From Cephalotus follicularis (lineage: Eukaryota > Streptophyta > Magnoliopsida > Oxalidales > Cephalotaceae): a stretch of DNA of 64,000 bases. The stretch spans positions 250,508 to 314,507 of the forward strand of contig BDDD01000317.1 of assembly GCA_001972305.1 (NCBI GenBank), written 5' to 3'. A program made the translations under genes and the position numbers. How positions within the stretch are numbered: the stretch's first letter is position 1; each line of letters opens with the position of its first letter. Shown one piece after another: positions 12,314 to 25,034 of this stretch. Below the pieces are notes generated by a model. The model did no database searches and had not been told where the DNA came from. It saw nothing but the letters and a program-made list of their open reading frames with translations.

Positions 12314-15300
12314 ATGGCGCTCTCTAACCTGGTATTGAGAGCAGCGACAGACATGACAAAACCAAAAAAACTACAACACACACTCTCGTACATATCTCAA
12401 ACCTTCTCTTCTTCGACAGATAATAATAATAATAAAAATAATAATTCCAAAATTGACCTCAAAGTAGGTGCCTCAGTTGCAAAGTCTCTACCAGCTCTCC
12501 GGCACCGGAGCGAGGACAGAAATGTCCAGTGGGTATTCCTCGGCTGCCCTGGCGTTGGCAAAGGCACCTACGCTTCTCGACTCTCCTCTCTCCTCGGCGT
12601 CCCCCACATCGCCACCGGCGATCTCGTCCGCCACCACCTCAACTCCTCCGGCCCACTCGCCTCTCAGGTCACCTGCCTCCTCATCCTTCTCCTTTTTTTT
12701 TATCATAAATTCATTTAATTTCACTATTGCCTTTTACTAAGATATATTATAGTTTCGTTAATGAATTATAAATATGAAAATTTCACTGTGGAAGTAATAA
12801 TAATATAAGCTATTTACACTTCAGAATTACAATAAGTGGAAATAATTAAATTATACCCTCTTTCTTTTTCTTTTTCTTTTTCTTTTTCTTTTTTGAGAAA
12901 AAAAAAAAGGTTTAAATCCTTGCAACATATTTAGGTGCGATTTGTATCTCATATATTTTTTTTATAGGTCCTCTAAACATTGTTGAAGTAGTCAACTAGA
13001 GGAGTTCTTTAGAATGCCGAAGTTACCATTTTTATTGTTTTTGGGAGTCCATTGCTCTCTGAGTAATCGGCTAATCAGCCGTGATTTAGGGTCCGTTTGG
13101 TATTGTGGTGGATAGTTGGAAATGTATATTTTGTTTAGTTACAAGGCATATGGGGATTAATGATCCAAATTATGTACAATGTTTTACACCAACTAATATA
13201 GCATCAACAGAATAATTATTACGTGAGCATATATTATATGCAGACAAAAGAAAGATGAAAACTGTATAGAACATAAAATTAGATTGAATATGTGGGCAAC
13301 TTACCATCCCTTTGATCATTTTGTGTTTAAGAATATATACATTCTATGTTATAAAATCTTAATAAGTTGACATTTTAGAATGTAGTATCTGGTGTAGAAA
13401 TAAATTTTTTAATATTTATATTGAAACTTTATGAAAAAATACTTCTTTTTGTTTTTATTTTATCGAACAATTGTATAATATAACATTTAGCATTATGTGT
13501 ATTTTGGTCATTTTATTATTTCACAATAATTTTAAATATAATTTTATCAAATATTTAGCTCTTACTTTTACTTTGAACAACAATTTTGCAAAACAATTTA
13601 CCGAATACTAAGCTGTTTTTTTTCGCAGAAGGTTTCCACAGTTGCTTTTTCCACATATGAGCTTTTCACAACAATTTATAAAAATCTACAACAATACCAT
13701 GCACAAGATGGCTCCCAATAGTTGCGAGCATGGTGACTCGAACCAAAGCATTGGAGAGTGGAATAAAACTCTACACATTTCCCTTGGTTTTTCTACTTAG
13801 ATTGTAAACTTAGCCTCCCAAAAGAATGGTTTAACTTTTTATCTTCAGATATGTACCTGAGCTAAAGGTCAAGTGCACCTGCAATTCTGGCATATTTCGT
13901 TTTGAGAGATACAGAGATTACATAATAAAAGTTAAGAGGCAGATTGCCTTTTTTAAATTCATCTTTGACTTTTCTCTGCATAAGGTACAAAAAAACATCT
14001 AAGCTTTGGCATAGCTATAAGCTTCTTAGGTGTAGATATTGCCAAATATTCCTCCGTACAGAATGGGTCTATTGACTCTGTTCTGGAAAGGTCGTGGCAA
14101 TGGTGAGTGAGATAAATGCATACAAAAGCCCAGTAAAATGAGCATGACGTTTTAATTTTCTTCTTGTTGTCATTTTGTAGGCATTTGTTAGTGTGCTTAG
14201 ACTATATTTCTGGTTTCATTTTTTTTCCAGCTTGCACAGATTGTTAATCAAGGGAAATTGGTTTCGGATGAAATTATAATAGATCTATTGTCCAAGCGTC
14301 TTGAAGCTGGGGAAGCTAAGGGCGAATCTGGATTCATTCTTGATGGTTTCCCTCGAACTGTAAGACAGGCGGTGAGCATCTCTTGTGGAACTAGACTGTC
14401 CAAATATAAATTGGCTATAAATGACATTACTTTAAAAACATGAACAGTGTTTGTCTCTGGGAGTCCATCATAAACTACTTTGATTTTCTGTTCAGTTTCT
14501 TATGTATGTGCCTTCAAATTATAACAATGATATTTGCCTTAAACTTCTCCATGTATTTTAGATGCATCCAGTTATTCCCCCTCTATTTATCTTTATCACT
14601 AAACATAAGGTCAGTGTACTGTCGAACTAAGATTCTTACAGAAATTTATTCTATGTCCTCATCCTCATTGATAATAGTGATGGATTGGCCCATTTTTTTG
14701 TTGCGACTTTATGGTACCTCGAATTTCGAGCATTCATGCATTACAGTATTAGTAAATTGCTGTTGACAGATCTTGAAGAAAGAATGTGTTTTATGGTGTT
14801 TCCATTCAAACTATTTGGGCTGCTTAGTCTGAATCATTGCATATTTATTTTAGTTTGGTTACTAGGATGACTGTATCAGTGGTGCGAACTCATTTTTGAA
14901 AACAAATTGACAGAATTTTGGACTCCTTTGAGAAAAAATAAATTTCCATAGTCGAATCATCTGAAGAGTGATACAGCCATGAAATAAGATCCGTAGTTGA
15001 GTTTTCGTTTGCAATATTAGTTTTAACAATTCTCGGTTTTGTGGTGTACAGGGGTGGAATTGTTGCTTCCATAACCCTTGTGAATTGGGGCTAGCTTGGT
15101 TATTTAGTTAGGTCTTTGTTTAGGAACTTCCAAAAGAGTCTTGTATGTTTTTCTTTTGGTCTTTTTTTACCTTTTTCCCCCCTATTTAATATTATATTAT
15201 ATGTGTGTTCTCTTCCAATTACATTACCAAAATCGGTACTTTTTCTACTAAACCTGGAAACCCTAATTTTGCTGCCCAGATACATATCCCTTCCTTTAAC

Positions 15301-16886
15301 CATCTTCTAATATTTAAAGCTGTAACATTGCAATTTAGAAATTCCTGCCCCCAAAAATTGGATTTTCAGCTACAATTTTTTTTTATTTAAATTTCAGCCT
15401 CCCTTTCCCCTGCCATCCCTAGGATATTATATCTCCCTACTCTACAGACATTAAAAGCTTTCCTCTACTCTACGTTTTCAAGACCTAGCTGACCACAAGC
15501 TTTATTAGGCAGATTAAACCGTCCTACACCATAAAAGGACCAATTGTTTGAAGAAAAGTTGTCAGAATATATTTTTGTTTGAAACCGTCTCTGCTAAGCT
15601 GCTTACTGGGTTGCATAAAACCTTGTAAGGGTTAAGGGGAATCTGCTGTATTTAATTTACTCTTCTCATCTTTTTGATATAATTCTTATTGTTTTTACTC
15701 TCTACTTCCGTGAATTAGCATTGGTGAAAGCTTTTCGGGATTGATCTTATGAGGGAGTTTGGCATAATCATATGGCAGATGCACAATTTTGTATATAAAG
15801 ACGTTAAACAATTTACCAGGGCCTAGCAAATATCATGGAATTATAAATTTGTTAATCCTATTTTCATTTTTCCAGTTGAAACAAATTTATATTGTTGATC
15901 TCATGAATCTAGTAGGAAATATTAGAGGGAGTAGCAGACATTGACTTGGTGGTTAACCTGAAGCTTCAGGAAGAAGCTTTGCTTGCTAAGTGCCTCGGAA
16001 GAAGGATTTGTAGTGAGTGTGGAGGCAATTACAATGTTGCCTGTATTGACATTAAGGGTGAGAATGGGAGCCCTGGAATGTACATGGCTCCTCTCCTTCC
16101 CCCTCCACATTGTGCATCTAAGCTTATCACTCGATCTGACGATACTGAAGAAGTTGTCAAGGAACGACTACGTATATACAATGAGATGGTATTTTTTTTT
16201 CATCATTTTATGAACTTTAATTATTTTTCGAAGATTGGATTAAACTTTACATATTTTGTATGCAATTTATATATTTCAAAGAGAAAAGTTCATTTAACGC
16301 ATAGTTGGCCTCGTGATTTTTTCCCTATCCCAATTTGGCCTCTGGAATTGACTGAATTTGCAATTTTAAGCATTCATTACATTTTCCGACCAAGTTTGTT
16401 TTAAATGTGTCAATCTCAAAACCTCTGTCGTTGTACCGTACTCATCGTCAAGTTAGTGTATCTGGTTATTAATGTGATAAAAATATAACAATGTGGCAAT
16501 GGGTAGCGGTAGATGCTACATGTCTGGTGACCAACGATGATAAAAGTTTTGGAATAGGCTGCTGGCAGTCAGGTTTATGTTACTGGAAAATCTGGACAGC
16601 ACTGACCTTGCAAATCCGAATATTGGTCAGGTGTATTCTGTACATAGTCAACATGGCAATAATCAATTTCACGAAGTGTATCAGTCACTATATTTGGGTT
16701 CAGTCAGTGACTAGAGCATTGCATATTTTCTTGTTTTTGCAGAGTCAACCTGTGGAGGAGTTCTACCGCAGACGTGGGAAGTTGTTGGAGTTTGATCTGC
16801 CAGGTGGAATACCAGAGTCATGGCCGAAGCTGCTTCGAGCTCTGAATCTCGAGGACCATGACAACAAACAGTCTGCAGCAGCATGA
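12314..16886 (+). CDS. Adenylate kinase, organelle-targeted, four exons
   Basis: It interconverts ATP+AMP and 2 ADP. Exons: 12314-12667, 14231-14371, 15916-16188, 16743-16886. All have GT-AG borders and exact codon joins, giving 303 residues. The first 70 residues are Ser/Thr/Asn-rich with few acidic residues, as in plastid or mitochondrial transit peptides, and include an Asn run coded by an AAT repeat. The P-loop GCPGVGKGT is at 77-85, the AMP-site TGDLVR at 101-106 and DGFPRT at 156-161. The LID begins at CLGRR (191-195) with a CxxC at 197-200. RSDD (238-241) supplies catalytic Arg/Asp residues. The C-terminal [12 protein letters not shown] matches plant adenylate kinases of the At2g37250/At2g39270 type. 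All key residues are present, so the gene looks functional. Plastid versus mitochondrial targeting cannot be settled. The introns are long (1563, 1544 and 554 bp). Confidence 0.93.
12861..12894. repeat. (TTTTTC)n microsatellite in adenylate kinase intron 1
   Basis: Five to six near-perfect units of a pyrimidine hexamer. Downstream in the same intron, about 13088, sits the sequence GGTCCGTTTGGTATTG, typical of the ends of small plant inverted-repeat elements; a matching far end is not clear. Confidence 0.85.
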
Positions 16887-19800
16887 GGCTCCGAAGTTCA
16901 GTAGTATAGTCACAAGGTAAGTTAAATCATTCTTTGCATGTGGGAGGTACATGCGTGATTGTTGTAAAGTAAAACAAAGGAAAAGAAACATTGATACACA
17001 AAGAGTGAATAATTCAGATCTCCTCCTAATATGATATTGTTGGAGAATGAAGAAGGGTTGGGTAATTGTTTGCATTGATTAGAAATTTAGCTCATAATGA
17101 TATTTATGGACAGTTAGTGTCATAGAAGTTCATTTTTCATTAAAATGGTGACAATCTGAATTGTAATTAGCATCTCTGTCTTTTATTATGGATTTGAATA
17201 TGGTTTAATTTATTATCAAAATTTGTCATTAATACAGATAAAAGATACTGTTGTACAAAGTTTCAGGTTTTACCCATTAAATGGGATGCATAACCCTCTT
17301 AATACAAATAAAATATGTCTTGCAGAAAGTAACCATGTTTTGCCTATTGGATGGGAAGTCTCTCTTTTGTTTGGCGGTTGATAGCAATAGCATCATGGAT
17401 TTACCCATTTAAACATCAGAACTGTATTGTATTAATGCACATATGCCTGCAATATGGCCATTTATTTTAACTAAAAACATAATTACAAGAGGAGCAGGGA
17501 TAAGTTATAAGGAGACTATCAAAAGTACAGAATCATACAAAAATTTCATTCCCATCTTTGCAAAAATGTTCACATAGTCGTTAGCCTTCCTGTGGGAATG
17601 CCTGTTGAACAATTTCTTGTAATCATTAATCAATGAAAAATAATGATGAGTATCTTAATAATTGGTAGATTAAATTAAGCAAATGATATTAATTTAGGAT
17701 CAGTTAAAATAATAAGATCAGAAAACCAATTTTGAACAGCAATTTAAAGATCATCTCTCAAACCTCTCAGTTCTACGGTCTAGTCACCTCTCGATCTTTT
17801 TGGAATATTTGCAAATCCAGTGACCACTTTCACTGCAAAACACTCCTTCTGATCTAACTATTCCTGGTTGCCGGCTGCTGCACCATCTGTGTTGAGGGTT
17901 AAAAAACCCTGTGGAGACGGTTTCTAACCGGTAATTTGCAGGTCTTAATCTATTCGGTCCACCTACTTTTTCCCGTATGAATGAAAACTTAAAATATTGC
18001 TAGAAGCTTATGTATCTGTAGTCACAATCACAAGAACACCTGTATGGTTTGTCATCATACAAAAGAAAAAGAAGGCCCAAAGTTGGTTAAAAGCACACTG
18101 ATAAAGCTCACATAGTGAGGAGGATTCCAAAGGAAAAGCTTAAAGAATCGCACTTTTGCCTTATGGAGAGTCAAAATAGAGGCAACAGGAAGAAAGGAAA
18201 CCCAAACAAAGGCAACAAAACAAGGAATAAGATGCAAAGGTTTATTGGGAAGTTGAAAACATGAGTTATGAAACATAAACCAAGGCCACAAAACAAAGCA
18301 TAAGATGCAAAAAGTTCAATGGGAAGTAGAAAATTTGAGGTGCCGTAGCTCATAGCCTGACAAGTCCCATTCTCTTCCCACTTTTACTTTTTATGTCAAC
18401 CAGGTAAGGTGCAGATTAATAACATAATGTAATTAACCAAAACTGTCCATGCATGTCTCCCATTAGACGTATCAATAGTTGTGTCATTACACCTGGTTTG
18501 AAAGATGATGATGGCAATGGCTAGTGATGTAAATTGAATACAAAATTTGGCTGACATCCACTTTTAGATGGCTTTTGGTTCATGGGATCTGTTCAGGGAA
18601 TAAAATCAAATTCTTACACTTTTTTTTAATGATTAGGATAGTGTTAGATATCTTTGACTATCAAACCTCACACTAAAATCAAAATTTAGTATTCTAAATG
18701 ATAATACAAAGAATTTCTCATTGTATATCTCTTTACGGACACATTCTTAGACATCTCATTCCTAGATTTCACATTTCTATGAGAAATCACATTAATGTCT
18801 AATTCAATAATGTAGATACTCATAAATATTTTATTTCTGTGTTTGATTCAACATGAAAATGTTGTAAAGATCTCATACCTTTATTATATTAAATATGATA
18901 TGAAATTATAATTGATATGATAGAGAATATATTAATTATTAAATCTTTATGATAGTATAATAGGAATAAAAATAACTTTTGCATGAAAATATTAGATTCT
19001 TAACATTTTATGAGATAATCGCTTGTCCATATTTTGTAGATATGGGATTGGCAAGATGGTCTAATATTTTTAAAAATGTTAAATAATTATGTAAACCAAA
19101 CAATGACATATGATTAATATCATCTAACATTCCCAAAATTATTTAAACTCCAAAAACAAATCACCTGGTTAAAATTATTTAGATCCCATTTATAAAATTG
19201 AAAAATAAAGTTTGTTTATGTTAGTTCTTTGACATTGGAGTTTGACCAATCCAATTTTGACAGACATTATACTTTCTTGGCAACTAGTAAACTATCTTTA
19301 ATGTAAATGTAAATGTATGAATGAGAGATTTTTTAAGGTTTTTGGGGCGCTTGGTATGTAATTATGGAGAGCGAGGTTTTTGACATTCTATGGAAAGTAC
19401 AAAAAAATTAAATTTAAGGTATGCAACCATAAAAAAAAAAATACTTATTGTGCATAACGATGACAATACAGAGGTGTGGGTTAAATATATTATAATTACC
19501 ATCCTCTGTTTCTGGTTTGAAAACATTATCTGAAACGTCACCGTCTATTTTAAAGTTTCAAAACGCAAAGCATCTTTAACTCATAGCGCAACGCTCCACG
19601 TGTCACTTTAAACGATCTATAAAGATCCGCGTTAGATCCAACTCAAAACTAATGTCGGCCACGTTTTATATTTAACTCCAAATCATCAAATATTTAATGA
19701 TACGTGGCATGACTCTGTAACTTCAAGCAAGTATTATCCTATGTGTACTAGAGGACAGGTCACATAAGATGCTAGTGGTAATAGAGAGAACATATCCACT

Positions 19801-20086
19801 AAAAATTAAAGAGAAATTCTTAGGAACGTATAATTTGTGATGCGTAAACACAACACGATAAAATGATACATTATCTTTTTTTTTTATGTAGTTAGAAAAA
19901 AGATGATTTAACTTATTGGTTACTTAAACTCAAAACTTCTCATTTATTTGAGTGGAACGATGCTTATAAGTCCATTAAGAGCAACCTAGAATTAGGTGAA
20001 TAGGTTATATACGAAAATTTTCACATTTTTCAATTTTTAGTAGTTAGATGGATGAGCAAACAATCAAATTATAGTATAGAAATGAA
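16887..20086. other. Intergenic region 3' of adenylate kinase
   Basis: The 3' UTR should occupy the first few hundred bases; no unambiguous polyadenylation signal was chosen. The rest is AT-rich and without genes. It contains a diverged tandem duplication near 18207-18345. Around 19560-19700 lies a GC-balanced stretch with an ACGTG core (19597-19601). Near 19343 the words GGGGCGCTTGGTATG look like the end of a small DNA transposon, with no partner identified. Short minus-strand frames at 18055-18353 are rich in Phe/Leu/Cys and match nothing I recognise. Confidence 0.5.
18207..18345. repeat. Diverged tandem duplication, period about 74 bp, two copies
   Basis: The segment beginning near 18207 (GGCAACAAAACAAGGAATAA) recurs near 18281 (GGCCACAAAACAAAGCATAA). 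Both run on through AGATGCAAA and GGGAAGT blocks with scattered mismatches. Confidence 0.75.
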
Positions 20087-20449
20087 TTGCGATTAACTAA
20101 AAGAGTAAGGGAAGAGAATTTGCAAACGATTTATAATGGTTCGGTCAAATATGTCTATGTCCACTCTCCAAATATTTACTTGAGGACTAGATTCGTAACT
20201 CCTCATTACAATCACTCCTTGTGTTTTTTACTTAACTTTGATTTTTGCAAACTCAATCACAACTTTTCTCATGTATTATCAACCTAGTAATACAACAGGT
20301 GGTTTTTGTGTTTACAGTAACCTCTAAGAATGTTTGATAAATCACAGGTTTTCACTCTATAAAGAAAATGAAAATACAAGAGTTGAGTGAACTGATTTCC
20401 TGAAGGCTTGATGATTGTTAGAAGATTGTAGATTTGCCTATGTTTTTCG

Positions 20450-23400
20450 TTATTCTTTTCTTTGATCCAAGCCTCCTTTTTATAGGCTTTTGCAGGATAT
20501 AGTCGTTGTATCATCACATAGCTGTTTGAGATGTTTTTGCACAGTTCCCTATATAATTCGACATTGTAAATATAGACTCCTTTGTTGAAAGCGTCGATGG
20601 TTTTTGTCAAATGTCGTCGCTTAGTTGTTGAACGATGCCGCTTTAGGGAAAGCGTCGTTGGTTTGTCTTTAGGCGTCGACTCTTTACTTTAAGCGTTGCC
20701 GCTTGACTCGCAACATTGCGTTATTCATTCTCTGATGCTTTACCAACTTAGTCTTCTCCGACGCTTTGCATATGCTTAGCCTCTGAGGTCTGCTGTGACA
20801 TCCGTGTCCTAGTACGGTCTGTGTCTGTGAGTCTACGGGGCTTCTATCTGTCTGTCTAGCTGTTAGTATATTTTTCTGACATTTGTTAAATATGCATCAT
20901 GTTATTAATAAATTTATATGATTTTATTCTGATGGTTTTCTGCACAAGAAATTAATTTTCTTTTTCATAAATTAAATGATGTTTTACTAAAATGATTGCT
21001 AAATTCGGAGAATAAGCCAAGTGGTGTGTCCTGAACATCCATTTTTTGTCCGTATCGATAAAATTCTGGACAAAAAATCTGTCCGTTTTGGTTGAATATA
21101 TATTTATATAATGAGAAATGCCAAAAAAAATTTCTCTCATTTTTTTGCCTCTCTCTCTTCACGGCTTTCTCTCTCCTCTCTCTCGTTCTCTCTTTGCCTT
21201 CTGCCGCCAGCGTCATTGTCGAACCGGCGTCGGCGAATATACCGGCGTGACCGCCGCGACCTCCTGAGTCCACCGAGCCCCACCACCTCGTCGGTGAACG
21301 GCTCCTGCTCGCGCTCGAAGCCCTTCTCTCTCCACCTCTGTTTTGCGCCATATCTCCGTCTCCGGTGACCGTCACGACAAGGCGAGCCCATATCCGACAT
21401 CCTGGCGTCACGGGGAGTCGAACGCGACCAGCTCCAACCCGTGATGACGCCGGCAACGCAGATCGGCGACGAAGGCAGCTGCGGTCAACGCTCCCGTTCC
21501 GGCCAAACGCGGCGGCGTTGTGACCAACGCGCCTCAGATCCGTGTTCCTCGTCCTACGGCGTGCCAGATCTGACTCTGCGGTTATTCGACAGCAGCGCGT
21601 GGCTGACACGCCGCGGCCAGAGGAGGCGCGTGGGCCCACGAGATGACAGTCTCTGGCAGACAGCTTTCTGACTCCATTTTCTGCGTAGGCGTGATCCGTT
21701 CCGGTTCGGCTCTGCGATTCCGGCTCCGTGCTCCGTTCCGTCTGCTTTCGGTAAACTTTAAACTCTGTTCTGTTAATCTGTTTTCCATTGAATTCTGTAT
21801 TTTTGTATTTGTTTCTATTATATATATGAGCTTGAATTGTATAATCATTTCAAAATTGGATAACCTGGACAACCACTTGAGTTTACTTTAATGATTTTTG
21901 AAAGGGTGTTTAAATTGAAGGTTTAAAAGATGTTTTTAATAATCAGACTTTTGTTTCTGTTAACCGTATTGATCGGTTTTAGTTTTCTGACATCTGCACG
22001 CATTTCATTGCATCTTTATATGTTTATTCTGTTTAAACTCTGTTAAATACTATATATATCTGAGATTATGAGGAATTAAATCTGTTTTGAGAAAAGAATC
22101 TGACTTTCTGCTGATTCTGTTAACTTTTGTTTTAAATATGTTTATAAAACAGATTCTAGATTTTATTCTGTTTCAATTGTTTTATACTTTTATATCTTTT
22201 CTGCATGGATATTTTTATATTGCGAGCAAAAACTCTACTAAGTCTTTTGTTCCATCTTACTAATCCTGTGGACTAACCCCCTCCTCTGTTTTCTGATTTT
22301 AGTTCTGATAGGTTAGTCTGCATGAGCTTTGTCAGCTAGAGTTAGTCTGTATGCTGAGGTGAGACCACAAGGAAATGCCTAACAGAGTCAACATATGCAT
22401 AAAATCACTACATAAACATTTTAAATTATGCATTACTTATGTTTTTATATAAATGTTTTGGTTTCGTTTAAAAATGGCTGAGCCCTATTTTTGATTTGTG
22501 TTTTGATAAGGTGGTTGAGGCAGAGCCCAACCCATACTTGTATTCTGCTTTTAAATTATAGTCTGTTGAGGGCTGAGCCTATTACAAACTGTTTCCTCCT
22601 TCAGGAGTGTGGATTTTATAAACTATGTTTTTCTTTACAGGGGCATAGTCCAATAAACGAATACAACATGCCCGATATTAGTAAAAAATTAAAAGTTAGA
22701 ATTATTTTCAAGTTTTTCAAGAAACTTTTATGTTTGAAGAAATTTTCTGCTTAAAAATGTATTTATGAATCTCTGTTCTGCTGAACCTACGAGGTGAGTC
22801 TCTTAAGAGAGACTCGGCCTCGTAGTGGGCATGACGGATTCCAGTTGGGCTGGATCTGGGCGTGTCATCTGCTCTGCATATGATTTGTTTAGTCTTCTCT
22901 ACAACACTAAACACAAAACTGCTCTCAAGCTTTGATTCTCTTCTCTGCAACGCAAAATACAAGTCTGCTATCAACTCTGCAGTAATCAAGTCTGCTCTGC
23001 CACAAGCATCTCAGGTCTGCTCCGCCATAAGCATCTCAGCTTGTCCAAGGTATGCTATAACTTACGTGGTCTGCCTTCTCTACCATGGCTTGCAAGGTAC
23101 GCCCTTCTCTGCCTATTGCTTCTCTACCTTATGCCTTAAGCTCTGCCTATGCCTTCTCTGCAACTATATTTACATTCAGGTCTACAAGCTTCAAGTGCAG
23201 ACAAAGCCTTTTCTGCATTTAGCCATCTCTGTATTGAGCCTTCTCTTCTCTGCCTTGGCTTACTTGGTCTTCTATGCTTACGCCTTCTCTGCCTTTTTGC
23301 CTTCTCTGCCATGAGTTGCGAAGACTACCTTTGATATTTTGATGTCTGCTTCTTAAACGTCTATGGTCTACCGAGCTAGTCCGTGGACTACCTTTGCTGA

Positions 23401-23807
23401 TTTGAGGTTTGTCGAGCATTTGCGAGGTATGTATTTGACTTGTACGTGGTATGACTGAATCTGCTTTGGTTTGCATAAGCTATGACGAGCATGTCCTAAG
23501 ACTGCCTTTTCTACCTTGGCTTTTCTTCTTCAAGCGATGCCTAAGTCTTCTTTGCCTGTCGACAATTTTCATTAAAGCGCTGACGATTTGAGCATAAGCG
23601 TCGCCGCTTTATGCTGGTCTGTAAAGCACTGGTTAACAAGTCTGACTTCTCTTCTCTACCTTATCTACTCAACATCATAAATTGTCTATTCAAGCTAAAT
23701 GAAGTCTGCTGATTAAATTTCAACTTTGTCATCTTTCACATAAACTAAAATGGATTAGTTGCAAATATGTTATCATCAAAATCAGAGTTGAGACATAAAT
23801 GTCAACA
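20450..23807 (-). mobile_element. Older LTR-type repeat on minus strand, host of solo LTR copy B
   Basis: Both sides of copy B share degenerate TCTGC/CTTCTCTGCC and GCGTCGCCGCTT words (20570-20793 and 22868-23690), so they are halves of one older repeat. Read on the minus strand, the right edge begins TGTTGACATTTATG (23807 downward) and runs into TTTTGATGATAAC, a form common at the start of plant copia LTRs. A minus-strand TATA box (TATAAAAA, plus coordinates 20477-20484) follows later. The left edge was not located and no proteins are encoded. Boundaries and family are uncertain; 20087-20450 may belong to it. Confidence 0.4.
20794..22867 (+). mobile_element. Solo LTR copy B, 2074 bp, with perfect 5-bp target duplication
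   Basis: It starts TGTGACATCC, ends GGGCGTGTCA, and is flanked by tctgc on both sides (20789-20793, 22868-22872). It belongs to the same family as copies A and C, in opposite orientation. It lacks the segment found in A (about 2178-2320) and C (about 45987-46110), so it carries an internal deletion. A TATA-type tract at 21096-21110 is followed by a CT-rich leader (21130-21190) and a strongly GC-rich block (21190-21720), an arrangement shared by all copies. No interior or second LTR remains. Confidence 0.92.
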
Positions 23808-25025
23808 ATACTAAATCAGCTACAAAGATATTGGCCATTATCTTTTTATATTATTATCTTTGAAACTTTAAAATTAATGCTATATTCTTTTATTATTCAT
23901 TGTTGTATTGATATACCACGTAGTAAACTTTATCCACCTAATATTTTTTTAAAAAATCAAATTAAATAATACTAAATGTCCTCAATTTTTTATAACTTTT
24001 ATTTTCACGAATTATATGTCATTTGTTAACGAATAACACGTGGATGATCATGTATATATATGAATTTATATCATTGATATAGAAAACAAGTATCATGTAT
24101 AAAGCATTAGCATATCATTCAGAAATAAAAATGATAAAAAATTCAATAAAATTCTAGTATCACTGTAACACTTATATATATAATTAGTAACATTCCATTC
24201 CCTAAAATTTTCAATTAAATAAATACTATGATGAAATATCGAATTCAAAACCTAGTATTTCTCGATTAAATTTCTATCATTTAAGTTAAATAACAACCAC
24301 AGTCGCAACGATAAAGTGATAACATTCTTATTTTTTGAAATCAAATATTAAATTCATTGGATGTGATTAATTACATTCCTATTCCTTTCTTCCAGACTAA
24401 TAAAATCTATACATTTTCTAATACTTGTTCAATTTTTTTTTATGAATATAGATATGAAACTAATACGAAAATATATTTTATATATAGTATTATTCTAATA
24501 TTAAAAACGCCTAATGGAGTAAAAAATCTAAAGATCAAATATCTCACATAACTGATAAATCTCATTTCACATTTACCAAACAATATAACAGAATAAAAAT
24601 ATTTATGTTAAACACAATTTTTAGCATAAAAACAACCAGTCTATGGGAGAAACACGCATGTTAAAGGGCCAATCCAACATCAAAGTTGAATTAGAATTTA
24701 GAGAGATATTTTAAAATAATTTTTTATTTTATTTTTATTTTTATTTTTACATAAAACAATCTTATGTTAATTGATGCATTATTTTATTAAAAAATAATAA
24801 TTAAGATACAATATGAGTCAGACAGATGAACTCATTTTAATATTAATATGATACAATAATAATTTAAATGAATTTAATTTAAAATTAATAAAATCAATTT
24901 ATATAATTTGATTGAAGTTTGTATCAATCTACTAACAAACTGACTCAAACTCATCCTAAATGTTATAGAGTCACACTAATTGTCACGGCTATCTTCAAGA
25001 CATACCTATTTTTTGTCATTCTATT
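23808..25025. other. AT-rich intergenic region
   Basis: No gene, RNA or clear repeat could be supported. The sequence is dominated by A/T runs and ends at the 9-bp target duplication of the following DNA transposon. Confidence 0.5.
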
Positions 25026-25034
25026 AAATATCTA

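Noticed and set aside
14440-15390. Several 60-108 codon frames in the adenylate kinase region
   Set aside because: They fall in intron 2, have Phe/Leu/Ile-rich random composition and no splice logic.
18055-18353. Hydrophobic minus-strand frames suggesting small membrane proteins
   Set aside because: They sit over a diverged tandem duplication, with no homology recognised and no supporting gene structure.
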